From assembly GCA_003602415.1 (NCBI GenBank), contig QQSK01000003.1:29610-93609 (forward strand): 64,000 nucleotides of DNA, read 5' to 3'. Position numbers and translations under genes: made by a program. Numbering within the stretch: the first letter of the stretch is position 1; each line of letters begins with the position of its first letter. This document shows positions 51,746 to 61,543 of this stretch, in pieces. The stretch comes from Candidatus Poseidoniales archaeon (GTDB lineage Archaea; Thermoplasmatota; Poseidoniia; Poseidoniales; Poseidoniaceae). The notes beneath the pieces were generated by a model. It was not told the origin of the DNA. It worked only from the letters and a program-made list of their open reading frames with translations, and did not search any database.

Positions 51746-52483
51746 ATGGTTAAGCGCCCAATACATCGTATTGTTCAGGGCGGAGTAATTCCAGAAATGG
51801 ATGAGTTAGCCGAAGAGGTAGTGATTTCTGTTATTTCTGGAGATGAAGTAATAATCAGATTATTGGCTACACCTGCTGACTTGGATGACCTTGCACGTGG
51901 CCATTTTGCATGTGAAGACCGTGGTGATATTTCTTCGATTAGTGTTATTGATTATGATATTCATGTTGAAGGGAATGTCAAAGGTAGACCTGTTGACGAC
52001 TTGTTAACAGCAGCATGCGGCGCTTGCACCACAGGTGAAATTTCCGCACCTTTACAAATGGTAGAAAGTGAAGCACGATTCCAAGGCGACATCAATGAAT
52101 TAATGATTGAGATGAAAGCCAATCAAAAGATGTTCAAAAATACAGGCGGTACTCACGCAGCCGCATTGTTTGATCGCAACGGCCAATTATTGGTTTTAAG
52201 AGAAGATATTGGGCGTCATAATACTGTGGATAAAGTAGTAGGTGCAGCGTTGAAAAGCGGCCATAAGATGGAAATTATGGCGCTATCAGGAAGAATCGGA
52301 TGGGAGATTGTTGCAAAATCGGTAAGAGTAGGTATACCAATAATTATGGCTGCTGGAGCAATAAGTTCTGCTGCCGAATCCTTAGCGAGATCTAGTGGAA
52401 TTACTTTGGTTGGTTTTGCTGCATCCCAAAGTCCTGCTGTAATTGGGGATTTGAGCCGCATCATTGACAAGCCTTCGCATTAG
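51746..52483 (+). CDS. fdhD: Formate dehydrogenase accessory sulfurtransferase FdhD
   Basis: FdhD passes sulfur from cysteine desulfurase to the molybdenum cofactor of formate dehydrogenase-type enzymes. The 245-residue protein keeps the Cys-Gly-Ala-Cys motif (Cys91, Cys94). It also has Thr-Gly-Gly-Thr-His-Ala-Ala, Arg-Glu-Asp-Ile-Gly-Arg-His-Asn and Ser-Gly-Arg-Ile-Gly-Trp-Glu, all characteristic of the family. It is followed after ten bases by a YdeP-like molybdopterin enzyme, which is the obvious client. Confidence 0.92.
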   Translation: MVKRPIHRIVQGGVIPEMDELAEEVVISVISGDEVIIRLLATPADLDDLARGHFACEDRGDISSISVIDYDIHVEGNVKGRPVDDLLTAACGACTTGEISAPLQMVESEARFQGDINELMIEMKANQKMFKNTGGTHAAALFDRNGQLLVLREDIGRHNTVDKVVGAALKSGHKMEIMALSGRIGWEIVAKSVRVGIPIIMAAGAISSAAESLARSSGITLVGFAASQSPAVIGDLSRIIDKPSH

Positions 52484-52493
52484 CGGAGGATGT

Positions 52494-54788
52494 ATGTCGG
52501 TCAGGAAGGGTGTACATGCAATAACTCCTCCAGACGATAATTATCTGAAAATAAAAAAGCCAAAATCAATTGCTGCAGGTATTCCAGCAGCTACATCTTC
52601 AATGCTCCATGGAATTAAAAAAATGGGCGTTACAAAGACGATAAAGACACTTACTACTGTCAATCAACCAACTGGATTCGATTGCCCGGGCTGTGCATGG
52701 CCAGACCCTGAACACTCAACAACCTTCGAGTTCTGTGAAAACGGTGCCAAGGCTGTAGCCGATGAAGCGATGAAGGGCGGAGTTAATCCAAAATTTTTCT
52801 CTAAATATTCTGTTCAAGAATTATCAGAGAAGAGCGATTATTGGTTAAACAAACAAGGTAGAATAACATCTCCAATGATATTGCCAAAAGGCAAAAATTT
52901 CTATGAACAAATATCTTGGGATGATGCATTTAATTTAATTTCAAGTCGCATTAAGGATAGCGATAATCCTGATCGTTCTGTATTTTATACATCAGGTAGA
53001 ACGTCTAATGAGGCAGCATTTTTGTATCAATTATTTGCTAGAAGCCTAGGAACAAATAACATGCCTGATTGTTCAAATATGTGTCATGAATCTAGTGGTC
53101 GCGGACTAGGCGAAGCCATTGGTATTGGAAAAGGAACTGTAACGTTAGACGATTTTAACTACGCAGATGTGATATTAGTGATTGGTCAAAATCCAGGAAC
53201 GAATCACCCTAGAATGTTAACAGCACTAAGAGATGCAAAACGCAAAGGTGCTAAAATTATTCATGTCAATCCTCTACCTGAAACAGGTCTTGTGAGATTC
53301 AAACACCCGCAAGATTACATGAAATTATCATTCGGTAGTGAGCAATTGGCAGACTTACATTTACAAGTAAAAATTGGAGGTGATGCTGCCTTAATGCATG
53401 GTTTGACCAAAGTCCAAATTGAACTGGATGCACTGGACCATGATTTCATTAAAAAATCAACAGATGGATTTGAATTGATGCTCAATAATGTTGCTTCAAC
53501 TTCATGGAAGAATATCGAACAGGATTCTGGACTAACTAGATTCCAAATCGAGAAGGCAGGAAGGATTCTAGCTCAATCTAAAGCGAGTATTGCTTGTTGG
53601 GCGATGGGATTGACTCAACACAGAAACGGAGTTGCAGTAATCCAGGAAGTTTGCAATTTGATGCTACTTGGCGGACATGTTGGTAAACAGGGAGCTGGTT
53701 TGTGCCCGGTTAGAGGTCATTCTAATGTCCAAGGCGACCGTACTGTTGGCATTTGGGAAAGACCTAGTGAAAGTTTCCTTGTGCGATTGGATGAAGCATG
53801 TGGAATAGTAAGTCCAAGAGAGCATGGTGTTGACGTTGTAGAAGCAATCAAACAGATGCGAGCAGGAGATGTCGACCTATTCTTTTGCATGGGAGGTAAT
53901 TTCCTATCAGCGACTCCCGATACATTAGCAACTGCTGATGGATTAACCAAAGTCAAACTAACGGTCCAAGTTTCAACTAAATTGAACAGATCTCATTTGG
54001 TTACTGGAGAAACAGCATTGATATTGCCGTGTTTAGGAAGAACTGAAATTGACATTCAGAAATCGGGTGAACAATTCGTAACCGTTGAAAATTCAATGGG
54101 TATTGTACATATGTCCCAGGGAGGACTAAAACCTGTAAGCAATAATCTACGAAGCGAACCATGGATTGTTGCTTCTTTAGCATCTAATAGTCTAGATGAC
54201 AAAAGAGATTGGTTGCAATTGGTCGAAAATTATGATAACATTCGAGACTTGATGAGTAAAGCATTGCATGGATTTGATAATTATAATGATCGAGTAAGGC
54301 AGGATAATGGTTTTGCATTACCTAATCCTCCTCGGGATTCTAGAAGTTTCAATACGCCTAACGGTAAGGCACAATTCGTTTCTCATGAGTTACCTGACGT
54401 CAAAATTGATGGTGATAAATTTGTTATGATGACAATCAGGTCTCACGACCAGTACAATACAACGATTTATGACTTACATGACAGATATCGCGGAGTACAC
54501 GGAAACAGGAGAGTTGTACTCATGAATGCTAGCGATATGACAGATAGGGGATGGAAAACACGCCACATAGTCGACATCGTATCGCATTTTGAAGGAGAAA
54601 CCAGAAGAGCTGATGGCTGGCAAATAATCGCTTACGACATTCCAAGAGGTAATATCGCAACATATTTCCCTGAATCAAATGTACTAGTTCCACTTGATTC
54701 AACTGCGGCTAAATCTAACACTCCAACATCGAAGTGGATAGTTTGTAGCCTTCTTGAACCCGGGCAATCGGATTCTGAGGAGGAATGA
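52494..54788 (+). CDS. YdeP-like molybdopterin oxidoreductase alpha subunit
   Basis: This bis-MGD molybdoenzyme of about 764 residues belongs to the FdhF/YdeP group. The N-terminus has Phe-Asp-Cys-Pro-Gly-Cys-Ala-Trp-Pro and Phe-Cys-Glu-Asn-Gly-Ala-Lys-Ala, as in YdeP. The fourth cysteine of a classical FeS motif is missing before Gly-Arg-Ile-Thr-Ser-Pro. The metal ligand is probably the cysteine of Asn-Met-Cys-His-Glu-Ser, where formate dehydrogenases have Cys or Sec. The C-terminal domain binds the cofactor. The substrate is not settled; E. coli YdeP is linked to acid resistance. GGAGGATGT gives a strong start at 52494. It sits between fdhD and an MFS gene in a tight operon. Confidence 0.85.
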   Translation: MSVRKGVHAITPPDDNYLKIKKPKSIAAGIPAATSSMLHGIKKMGVTKTIKTLTTVNQPTGFDCPGCAWPDPEHSTTFEFCENGAKAVADEAMKGGVNPKFFSKYSVQELSEKSDYWLNKQGRITSPMILPKGKNFYEQISWDDAFNLISSRIKDSDNPDRSVFYTSGRTSNEAAFLYQLFARSLGTNNMPDCSNMCHESSGRGLGEAIGIGKGTVTLDDFNYADVILVIGQNPGTNHPRMLTALRDAKRKGAKIIHVNPLPETGLVRFKHPQDYMKLSFGSEQLADLHLQVKIGGDAALMHGLTKVQIELDALDHDFIKKSTDGFELMLNNVASTSWKNIEQDSGLTRFQIEKAGRILAQSKASIACWAMGLTQHRNGVAVIQEVCNLMLLGGHVGKQGAGLCPVRGHSNVQGDRTVGIWERPSESFLVRLDEACGIVSPREHGVDVVEAIKQMRAGDVDLFFCMGGNFLSATPDTLATADGLTKVKLTVQVSTKLNRSHLVTGETALILPCLGRTEIDIQKSGEQFVTVENSMGIVHMSQGGLKPVSNNLRSEPWIVASLASNSLDDKRDWLQLVENYDNIRDLMSKALHGFDNYNDRVRQDNGFALPNPPRDSRSFNTPNGKAQFVSHELPDVKIDGDKFVMMTIRSHDQYNTTIYDLHDRYRGVHGNRRVVLMNASDMTDRGWKTRHIVDIVSHFEGETRRADGWQIIAYDIPRGNIATYFPESNVLVPLDSTAAKSNTPTSKWIVCSLLEPGQSDSEEE

Positions 54789-54789
54789 A

Positions 54790-56040
54790 ATGTCCAAAGG
54801 CTATGTCGAATTCTTTTTTTCTAATGCTAAGTACAGGAGATTGTGGTCTGCTTCAATCATTTCCTTGTTGGGAGAATGGTTTAACACCATAGCATTATTC
54901 TTCCTGATTTTAGAATATTCGGGCTCTGAGTTCTTGTTAGGAGTTCTCTTTTCAGTACGAATGTTTGCTTTCGCTATATCTCAGCCAATTAATGGATTAT
55001 TGGCAGATAGACTAAACAGAAAATCATTGATGTTATGGTCTAATGTTTTACAAATTGGATTAGCCCTTTCCTTCCTACTTGTAGATGGCAAAGAAGACAT
55101 GTGGTGGCTTATTTCTATTTCAGGTCTCATGATGCTTTTACATGGAGTTTATGTTACAGCCGAAAGAGCTGCATTGCCTAATATTGTTGATGAAGATGAC
55201 CTGCTAACTGCAAATGCGATTGGTAGTGCATCGTGGTCGTCTGCCCTATGTCTAGGTGCAATGCTTGGTGGTATTGTAGTCAGTGTTTGGGGAACTGACG
55301 CTGCATTCATTATCGATTCTGCTACTTTCTTATTATCTTCTTTGATCTTGATACCATTGGTTATTGAACAAAATATTGACGAGAGTATGAAAGGTCCACT
55401 ATTTTCTGGCGCCATATCCAATATCAAAATTGGTTGGCAAAGAATTTACGATGATAAGAGATTGTTAAGAATAGTATTCGCCAAAGCATCATGGAATATT
55501 GCTGGCGCAGGTTTAGCTGGCGTATTCTTGGTTCTTGCTGGTGCAGAAATAACAGGGTATGGGGCAGCATTTGGTTTTGGATTGTTTTTCTTTGCACGAG
55601 GTATTGGTACTGGCATAGGTCCAATATTAGCACGCGCACTATTCAAGGACAAAACGAAATGGCCTGGTTTAATCGGAATACTTGTTTCAACAAGTGGATT
55701 ATTTTACTTAGTTGTAGGTCTGACAATTGATATTTATCTGCCTCTAACAGTAATTCTGATTATTTTTGCACACTCTGCAAGTGGAGGAAATTGGGTATTA
55801 TCAACGGTTCTGACCCAAAGTTGGGTTGAAGATGAAGTCAGAGGGAGAGTTTTCTCTATGGACATGTTGATTTTAGGAAGTTCAGCAGCTTTTTCAACAT
55901 CCCTAGCAGGGTACTTAGTTGAATATCATGATCTAAGTCTGAAAACCGGATTCATTTCATTTTCGCTATTGATGGTCGTATGTGGAATAATTTTCACGCT
56001 GTGGAATCCAGCAGACAAAATTCACAAACAAACAGTATGA
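54790..56040 (+). CDS. Major facilitator superfamily exporter (MFS_3-like)
   Basis: The 416-residue protein has about twelve helices. A loop Ala-Asp-Arg-Leu-Asn-Arg-Lys-Ser between helices 2 and 3 fits the MFS motif A, and Arg-Gly-Arg-Val-Phe-Ser follows later. It resembles the enterobactin-exporter-like MFS_3 family. Its substrate is unknown. GGAGGAATGAA just before the ATG at 54790 fixes the start, and the gene almost touches the end of the molybdoenzyme gene, so they are co-expressed. Its 3' end overlaps the convergent hydrolase gene by 19 bases. Confidence 0.82.
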   Translation: MSKGYVEFFFSNAKYRRLWSASIISLLGEWFNTIALFFLILEYSGSEFLLGVLFSVRMFAFAISQPINGLLADRLNRKSLMLWSNVLQIGLALSFLLVDGKEDMWWLISISGLMMLLHGVYVTAERAALPNIVDEDDLLTANAIGSASWSSALCLGAMLGGIVVSVWGTDAAFIIDSATFLLSSLILIPLVIEQNIDESMKGPLFSGAISNIKIGWQRIYDDKRLLRIVFAKASWNIAGAGLAGVFLVLAGAEITGYGAAFGFGLFFFARGIGTGIGPILARALFKDKTKWPGLIGILVSTSGLFYLVVGLTIDIYLPLTVILIIFAHSASGGNWVLSTVLTQSWVEDEVRGRVFSMDMLILGSSAAFSTSLAGYLVEYHDLSLKTGFISFSLLMVVCGIIFTLWNPADKIHKQTV

Positions 56041-57893
56041 GTGCATACTGGAGGAGTCCAGTATCGTTTGTCATCAGGCTGGAAAGTATCGAGTTGTAAA
56101 GTACTACCTTCTCCTTCCTGAATTGTTACGATTGATGATGTTGAAGCAGGTAAGTAGTCTTCACCTGTTGAAACCAGAGATACCCGTATCGTATGTCCAG
56201 CTGCTATTTCAGCATCCAATGCAAAGAATTCCATTTTAGCGGTGATAGTTCCAACAATTGGTGCCCATGAAGGAGAGAGTTCATCTCCACCCTGATGATA
56301 CCTAAGATCCATAATCGCATGTCCGATGTGAATACAATTAGTTCCATCACAGTCCTCTAAGAGTGCATATAGTTGACCACCAACAGTTGTGGTTGAAACC
56401 TCGACATGTAATCTTGGTAAACCTTGAATGTACAACGTTTCTTCCAATGGCGCACTCTCATAAACAGGCCCAGTAGATGCATCTGGTAGCACAGTCTGTC
56501 CACCTGAGATTCTTGATAAATCCGAGCCTAATGCCATGACCAATTCTGTAGTATCGCTAGCAGGATATCTGTCTTCGATTCTCCAAGAGCCTTGATTGCT
56601 TTGTATTTCAACCCATAATCCCGGTTTGTCACCAATACCTCTTAGATAATAATCAAACCATTCTAGCAAATCCTGCATCCAATCAAATCTAATCATTTCG
56701 GGGAATGCTTCTCCACCTCTACCGCCTAAATCAGAACGGTCGTCGAGTTGTATCGCACGATCTGGATAATCGTGGTCCCACTGTCCGAATAGCCCTTTTG
56801 CTTCGATTCCATTATCGATTAGAGTATTCATTGTTGGCACCGCCATGTGTGGGTCTACATTCCAATCATGCATTCCCTGAATTAGATACACTGAACCTCC
56901 ATAATTTTCGATTACTCTATCCAAGAAATATCTCTCAGCCCAGTATTCTCCGGCTGCTTCACCCCCCCAAGCCCAAGCGCCAACGCCAGTACCTGGTCCA
57001 ATGATGTAATCAGGGCACAAATTCTGGTAGTCTTCTTCGTCTCCATCAACACCGTATGAGCCGTAAACACCGTTGTGCATGATTGGGGCGCGGGCTTCAG
57101 ACGAACCGTTTTTCCACATCAATTCCTTGACTCCAATCAAACCAGAGATTGGCACAATGGTTTTCAGATGTTCATTTCCAAACATTGCTGCTTGCCAAGG
57201 CGTAGAACCATCATATGATTTACCAATCATTGCCACATTTCCATTGGACCAATCTTGACTGCCAAGCCAAGTGACTGCTGCATCATTTCCTAATTGTTCA
57301 GCATTACCCATCAAGTCCATACAATGATTTGAGCGTCCAGTTCCTGTAACAGAAATTTGTGCAAACGCATAACCATGAGGTAGTAACTGGTCGATAATCA
57401 TCTCCCCAAGCCAACTGCCTGGCACTTCAATGGTTGGAGTTTGAACACTCGGTTCTTGGAAATATGGTCCGAACTCTGCTATGACTGGAACAGTGACGCC
57501 CTCTGGCACATTCGGTCGCCAATAAGCAAGTGAAATCTTCCCGTTAGGAGCGGCTCCTCCCTCATCAAGTGGAAGCTCATATTCGACGAACACATGAGTC
57601 GAATTCCATTCATTTGAGGTTTCTAAAACTTCATACTCACCGAACTCCATAACGAAGCCATTGTCTTGGTCAGTGATATAATCTAGGTAACCTCTTTCCC
57701 AAACAGGAACTCTAACTCCATAATCCTCGGAATCATCGACTCCAGAGAACTTAGTGCCCGCCAGATCACCATAAGTTATTGCTAGCATCAGAAAGGCTAG
57801 TGAAACAGCAACAGTCGCTCCTGCTAAGCCATTCAATATTGAAGAGTCTCTGTTCGCAACTGCCAATTCTGCCTCGAACACTTCCTCCTCCAT
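56022..57893 (-). CDS. Membrane-anchored CocE/X-Pro dipeptidyl-peptidase-type hydrolase
   Basis: The 623-residue protein has an acidic N-terminus and one membrane helix (about 20-43), which would hold the enzyme on the outer face of the membrane. The alpha/beta-hydrolase part has the nucleophile Ser226 in Gly-Lys-Ser-Tyr-Asp-Gly. Gln-Gly-Met-His-Asp-Trp-Asn-Val carries the probable acid, and Gly-Gln-Trp-Asp-His the probable histidine. A C-terminal beta-sandwich is typical of PepX/CocE. It may remove X-Pro dipeptides from external peptides or cleave esters. I start at 57893, clear of the divergent hutU; an upstream start at 57980 would overlap it. Confidence 0.83.
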   Translation of the reverse strand: MEEEVFEAELAVANRDSSILNGLAGATVAVSLAFLMLAITYGDLAGTKFSGVDDSEDYGVRVPVWERGYLDYITDQDNGFVMEFGEYEVLETSNEWNSTHVFVEYELPLDEGGAAPNGKISLAYWRPNVPEGVTVPVIAEFGPYFQEPSVQTPTIEVPGSWLGEMIIDQLLPHGYAFAQISVTGTGRSNHCMDLMGNAEQLGNDAAVTWLGSQDWSNGNVAMIGKSYDGSTPWQAAMFGNEHLKTIVPISGLIGVKELMWKNGSSEARAPIMHNGVYGSYGVDGDEEDYQNLCPDYIIGPGTGVGAWAWGGEAAGEYWAERYFLDRVIENYGGSVYLIQGMHDWNVDPHMAVPTMNTLIDNGIEAKGLFGQWDHDYPDRAIQLDDRSDLGGRGGEAFPEMIRFDWMQDLLEWFDYYLRGIGDKPGLWVEIQSNQGSWRIEDRYPASDTTELVMALGSDLSRISGGQTVLPDASTGPVYESAPLEETLYIQGLPRLHVEVSTTTVGGQLYALLEDCDGTNCIHIGHAIMDLRYHQGGDELSPSWAPIVGTITAKMEFFALDAEIAAGHTIRVSLVSTGEDYLPASTSSIVTIQEGEGSTLQLDTFQPDDKRYWTPPVCTHTVCL

Positions 57894-57972
57894 GTTTTGG
57901 CGTAGAAGTGATTGCTCATAGCGGTGACGATTGTTTACAACAATCAATAAGCCTGAATCTTCTCGGGATATT

Positions 57973-60015
57973 ATGGCCACTGATGTAAACGCTATGCGTA
58001 TTCACGTCGGTGAAGGCATCCCCTCTAATCTGCCCACTCACCCCGGAATTAGTGATGAAGTAGACCATGCTCCAAAAAGAAGACAAATTCTGACTCATAC
58101 CGAGAAAAAATTGGCATTGCGTAATGCGTTAAGGTATTTTGAACCTCATCTTCATGAAAAATTGGCTAAGGAGTTCGCTGAAGAATTAGATACATATGGC
58201 AGAATTTGGATGATGCGTTATAGGCCAACAGAATATGAGATGAAAGCGTATTCTATCGAAGATTATCCAACCAAATCTAGGCAAGCTGCATCAATAATGT
58301 TGATGATTCACAATAACCTGGATAAAGATGTAGCTCAATTTCCTCATGAACTAATTACCTATGGGGGAAATGGTGCTGTTTTCCAGAATTGGGCACAATA
58401 TCGTTTAGTAATGAAATATTTGTGTGAAATGGAAGATGATCAAACATTAGTCATGTATTCCGGACACCCATTGGGACTATTTCCTTCCTCTATTGATGCT
58501 CCAAGAGTAGTCGTAACAAATGGCATGGTGATTCCAAATTATTCCTCTCAAGATGATTATGATAGAATGAACGCACTTGGAGTTAGCCAGTATGGACAAA
58601 TGACCGCTGGTTCATACATGTATATTGGGCCACAAGGAATTGTCCATGGAACTACTATTACTGTACTAAATGCTGCAAGAATGCACTGTGGAGCATCAGA
58701 TTCATTGTCCGGCATCACCTTTGTCACATCAGGACTAGGCGGCATGAGTGGTGCTCAGGCCAAAGCTGCAGTTATTGCTGGAGCATCATGCATAGTTAGC
58801 GAAATAAATCCTCATGCAGCACACAAAAGGCACGAACAAGGATGGTTATCTGTGATCGCTAATTCCACAGATGATGCCATTGACAAAATGCTTGATTCAA
58901 AACAAAAAGGTGAAGCAATATCGATTGGACATATAGGTAATATTGTTGAATTGCTTGAAAGAATGGTCGAAAGAAACGTTAGGATTGATTTGCTATCTGA
59001 CCAAACTAGTCTACACAATCCCTGGCAAGGAGGCTATTATCCTGTGACATTATCCTTTGAAGAAGGCAAGATGATGATGTCATCGAACCCTGAGAAATTC
59101 AGGAAGGAAGTTCAAGAGACACTGCGAAGACATGCAGGTGCTGTAAATTCTCTAGTAGCCCAAGGAACCTACTTCTGGGATTATGGTAATGCATTCCTTT
59201 TGGAGGCGTCTAGAGCAGGAGCTGATGTCCTTGCCAGTGATGGAAATGGGTTCAGATATCCTAGTTATGTTGAAGACATCATGGGTCCTATGTGCTTCGA
59301 TTATGGATTTGGACCATTCAGATGGGTTTGTGCTTCTGGTAGTTCAGAAGATCTACGAAAAACCGACAAAATAGCTGCACGAATACTCAGAGATATGGCC
59401 AAGGATTCACCGCCAGAAATCCAGCAACAGATGTTTGATAATATCAAATGGATTGAACATGCTGAAGAAAATTCAATGGTTGTTGGAAGCCAAGCAAGAA
59501 TACTATACGCCGATGCAGAAGGTAGGAAAATGATTGCTAAAGCGTTCAACGATGCCATTTCTACAGGAGAAATTAGTGGACCAATAATTTTGGGAAGAGA
59601 CCATCATGATGTGTCTGGTACAGATTCTCCGTTTAGGGAAACTGCGAATATCTCAGATGGTTCGATGTTCACTGCAGATATGGCCGTTCAAAATTTTGTT
59701 GGAGATTCATTCAGAGGAGCAACTTGGATCAGCTTACACAATGGTGGAGGAGTAGGCTGGGGTGAAGTCATCAATGGAGGGTTTGGAATGCTGATCGATG
59801 GCAGTAAAGATAGTGAGAGAAAATTACTCTCAATGTTAGACTGGGACGTTAACAATGGAATTTCTAGGAGAGCATGGGCGCGTAATGATGGTGCAGTATT
59901 TGCCATCAAGCGTGCGATGGAAGCAAATAGCAAACTGAAAGTCACTCTTCCTAATAATGCAAAGGACAACATCATTGACTCGATATACGGTGGTGATACT
60001 AATGGGGAGCATTAA
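57973..60015 (+). CDS. hutU: Urocanate hydratase HutU (long, eukaryote-length form)
   Basis: HutU adds water to urocanate to give imidazolonepropionate. The 680-residue enzyme has Ser-Gly-His-Pro-Leu-Gly, Tyr-Gly-Gln-Met-Thr-Ala-Gly-Ser-Tyr and the NAD-binding Gly-Leu-Gly-Gly-Met-Ser-Gly-Ala-Gln. The C-terminal Gly-Arg-Asp-His-His-Asp is followed by Leu-His-Asn-Gly-Gly-Gly-Val-Gly-Trp-Gly. Common bacterial urocanases are about 550 residues; this length is closer to animal and some soil-bacterial forms. GGGAT precedes the ATG at 57973; the ATG at 57931 would add 14 residues. hutH overlaps its 3' end by 14 bases, showing a hut operon. Confidence 0.92.
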   Translation: MATDVNAMRIHVGEGIPSNLPTHPGISDEVDHAPKRRQILTHTEKKLALRNALRYFEPHLHEKLAKEFAEELDTYGRIWMMRYRPTEYEMKAYSIEDYPTKSRQAASIMLMIHNNLDKDVAQFPHELITYGGNGAVFQNWAQYRLVMKYLCEMEDDQTLVMYSGHPLGLFPSSIDAPRVVVTNGMVIPNYSSQDDYDRMNALGVSQYGQMTAGSYMYIGPQGIVHGTTITVLNAARMHCGASDSLSGITFVTSGLGGMSGAQAKAAVIAGASCIVSEINPHAAHKRHEQGWLSVIANSTDDAIDKMLDSKQKGEAISIGHIGNIVELLERMVERNVRIDLLSDQTSLHNPWQGGYYPVTLSFEEGKMMMSSNPEKFRKEVQETLRRHAGAVNSLVAQGTYFWDYGNAFLLEASRAGADVLASDGNGFRYPSYVEDIMGPMCFDYGFGPFRWVCASGSSEDLRKTDKIAARILRDMAKDSPPEIQQQMFDNIKWIEHAEENSMVVGSQARILYADAEGRKMIAKAFNDAISTGEISGPIILGRDHHDVSGTDSPFRETANISDGSMFTADMAVQNFVGDSFRGATWISLHNGGGVGWGEVINGGFGMLIDGSKDSERKLLSMLDWDVNNGISRRAWARNDGAVFAIKRAMEANSKLKVTLPNNAKDNIIDSIYGGDTNGEH

Positions 60016-61543
60016 GTTAGATGGAAACACACTTTCCTCAACGGAAATACACCTAGTTTCAATGGGTGAGAAAGTTGAGGTTGCTTCTGATGCTTGGGTT
60101 AAGGTAGAAGCATCGAGAAAAGTAGTTGAAAATATCCTCTCAAGTGGTGAAACCGTATACGGAATAAATACTGGATTTGGAGCCCTTGTTAGCGAATCTA
60201 TATCTTCTGAAGATTTAGCTGCATTGCAGGTTAATTTGATTCGTTCACATGCTTGTGCAATAGGTGAAAGGATGACAATTCCAGAAACAAGAGCAATGAT
60301 GTGTGTTCGTGCTAATTCGTTAGTTAAAGGAAACTCAGGAATACAACGCACAGTGATAGAACAGATAATCACTTACCTAAATGAGGACATTATACCAGTT
60401 GTGCCACGCATTGGTTCATTAGGTGCATCCGGAGATTTAGCTCCATTATCTCATATGGCATTAGCGCTTATTGGAGAGGGTAAAGTTTGGAAGGATGGAC
60501 AGCCGATATCAACAGATATTATGCTCAAAGAAAAAGGACACATTGGAGTTGAGTTGGCTGCAAAAGATGGTCTTTCACTAATCAATGGTACAAGTCAGAT
60601 GTGTGCTTTCCTATCTATGGCCGAGAATCTACTTTCAAGTTTGATTCCATTGGCGGACCTAGTAGCATGCTCATCACTAGAGGCTAGAGAATGTTCAATC
60701 AAACCAATGGATCCTAGAGTGCATGAAGTACGCCCTCACCATGGCCAAGCATTGGTTGCAGAAAGGATAACTAAAATCATGATAGATTCCGATATTTTGG
60801 AATCTCATGCCAATTGCGACAGAGTCCAAGATGCTTATTCGTTCAGATGTATACCTCAGGTTCACGGTGCTGTTCTTCAAAGATTCAGGAGTCTTCAAGA
60901 GACATTAGATATTGAAATCAATAGTGCTACAGACAATCCTCTAATTTTCCCAAATCCTTCTAATCCAGGTAAAAATGAAGTTATTAGCCAAGGTAATTTC
61001 CATGGAGAGATTTTAGCTCTATCAGCAGATGGTATGTCACATGCATTATTCGAATTAGCACATATTTCTGAGAGAAGAATCGACCAAATTGTTGACCCTA
61101 GTAGAAACGATTTACCACCGTTTTTAGCAAACAATTCAGGATTAGAATCTGGGATGATGATAGTACATTATGTGGCTGCAGCAGCATTGTCTGAAATGCA
61201 TGGAAGAGCTATGCCTAGGTCTGCATTTTCAACTCCAACGTCTGGCGGCCAAGAGGACCATGTTTCAATGGGTGCTACCGCTTGTTGGAATCTGGTTCGA
61301 GCCTGTGAACACCTATCTCAAGTACTGGCTTGTGAGCTTCTAATCGCATGCGAAGCGCTTGAATACCGTAAAGCTGAGCCTGCTAGGCATGTGAAATCAC
61401 TATACAATTTGGTTAGGAAAATTTCACCGCCTCTAGTCAAAGATAGGTCCACCTCAGAAGAGATTGAGGCTATAGCAAAAGAGATCTCTAATGGTGGCTG
61501 GCTTGCAAGAATTGAGGCAGAATGTGGACGCCTTCCTAGATGA
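60002..61543 (+). CDS. hutH: Histidine ammonia-lyase HutH
   Basis: HutH removes ammonia from histidine to form urocanate. Ala142-Ser143-Gly144 in Gly-Ser-Leu-Gly-Ala-Ser-Gly-Asp-Leu-Ala cyclise to the MIO electrophile. Tyr in Val-Tyr-Gly-Ile-Asn-Thr-Gly-Phe-Gly and the Gln-Asp-Ala-Tyr-Ser-Phe-Arg-Cys segment are also conserved and support histidine rather than phenylalanine as substrate. GGTGGTGAT before the ATG at 60002 decides the start, inside the end of hutU. The 513-residue length is normal. Its end overlaps the convergent DUF835 gene by eight bases. Confidence 0.94.
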   Translation: MGSIKLDGNTLSSTEIHLVSMGEKVEVASDAWVKVEASRKVVENILSSGETVYGINTGFGALVSESISSEDLAALQVNLIRSHACAIGERMTIPETRAMMCVRANSLVKGNSGIQRTVIEQIITYLNEDIIPVVPRIGSLGASGDLAPLSHMALALIGEGKVWKDGQPISTDIMLKEKGHIGVELAAKDGLSLINGTSQMCAFLSMAENLLSSLIPLADLVACSSLEARECSIKPMDPRVHEVRPHHGQALVAERITKIMIDSDILESHANCDRVQDAYSFRCIPQVHGAVLQRFRSLQETLDIEINSATDNPLIFPNPSNPGKNEVISQGNFHGEILALSADGMSHALFELAHISERRIDQIVDPSRNDLPPFLANNSGLESGMMIVHYVAAAALSEMHGRAMPRSAFSTPTSGGQEDHVSMGATACWNLVRACEHLSQVLACELLIACEALEYRKAEPARHVKSLYNLVRKISPPLVKDRSTSEEIEAIAKEISNGGWLARIEAECGRLPR

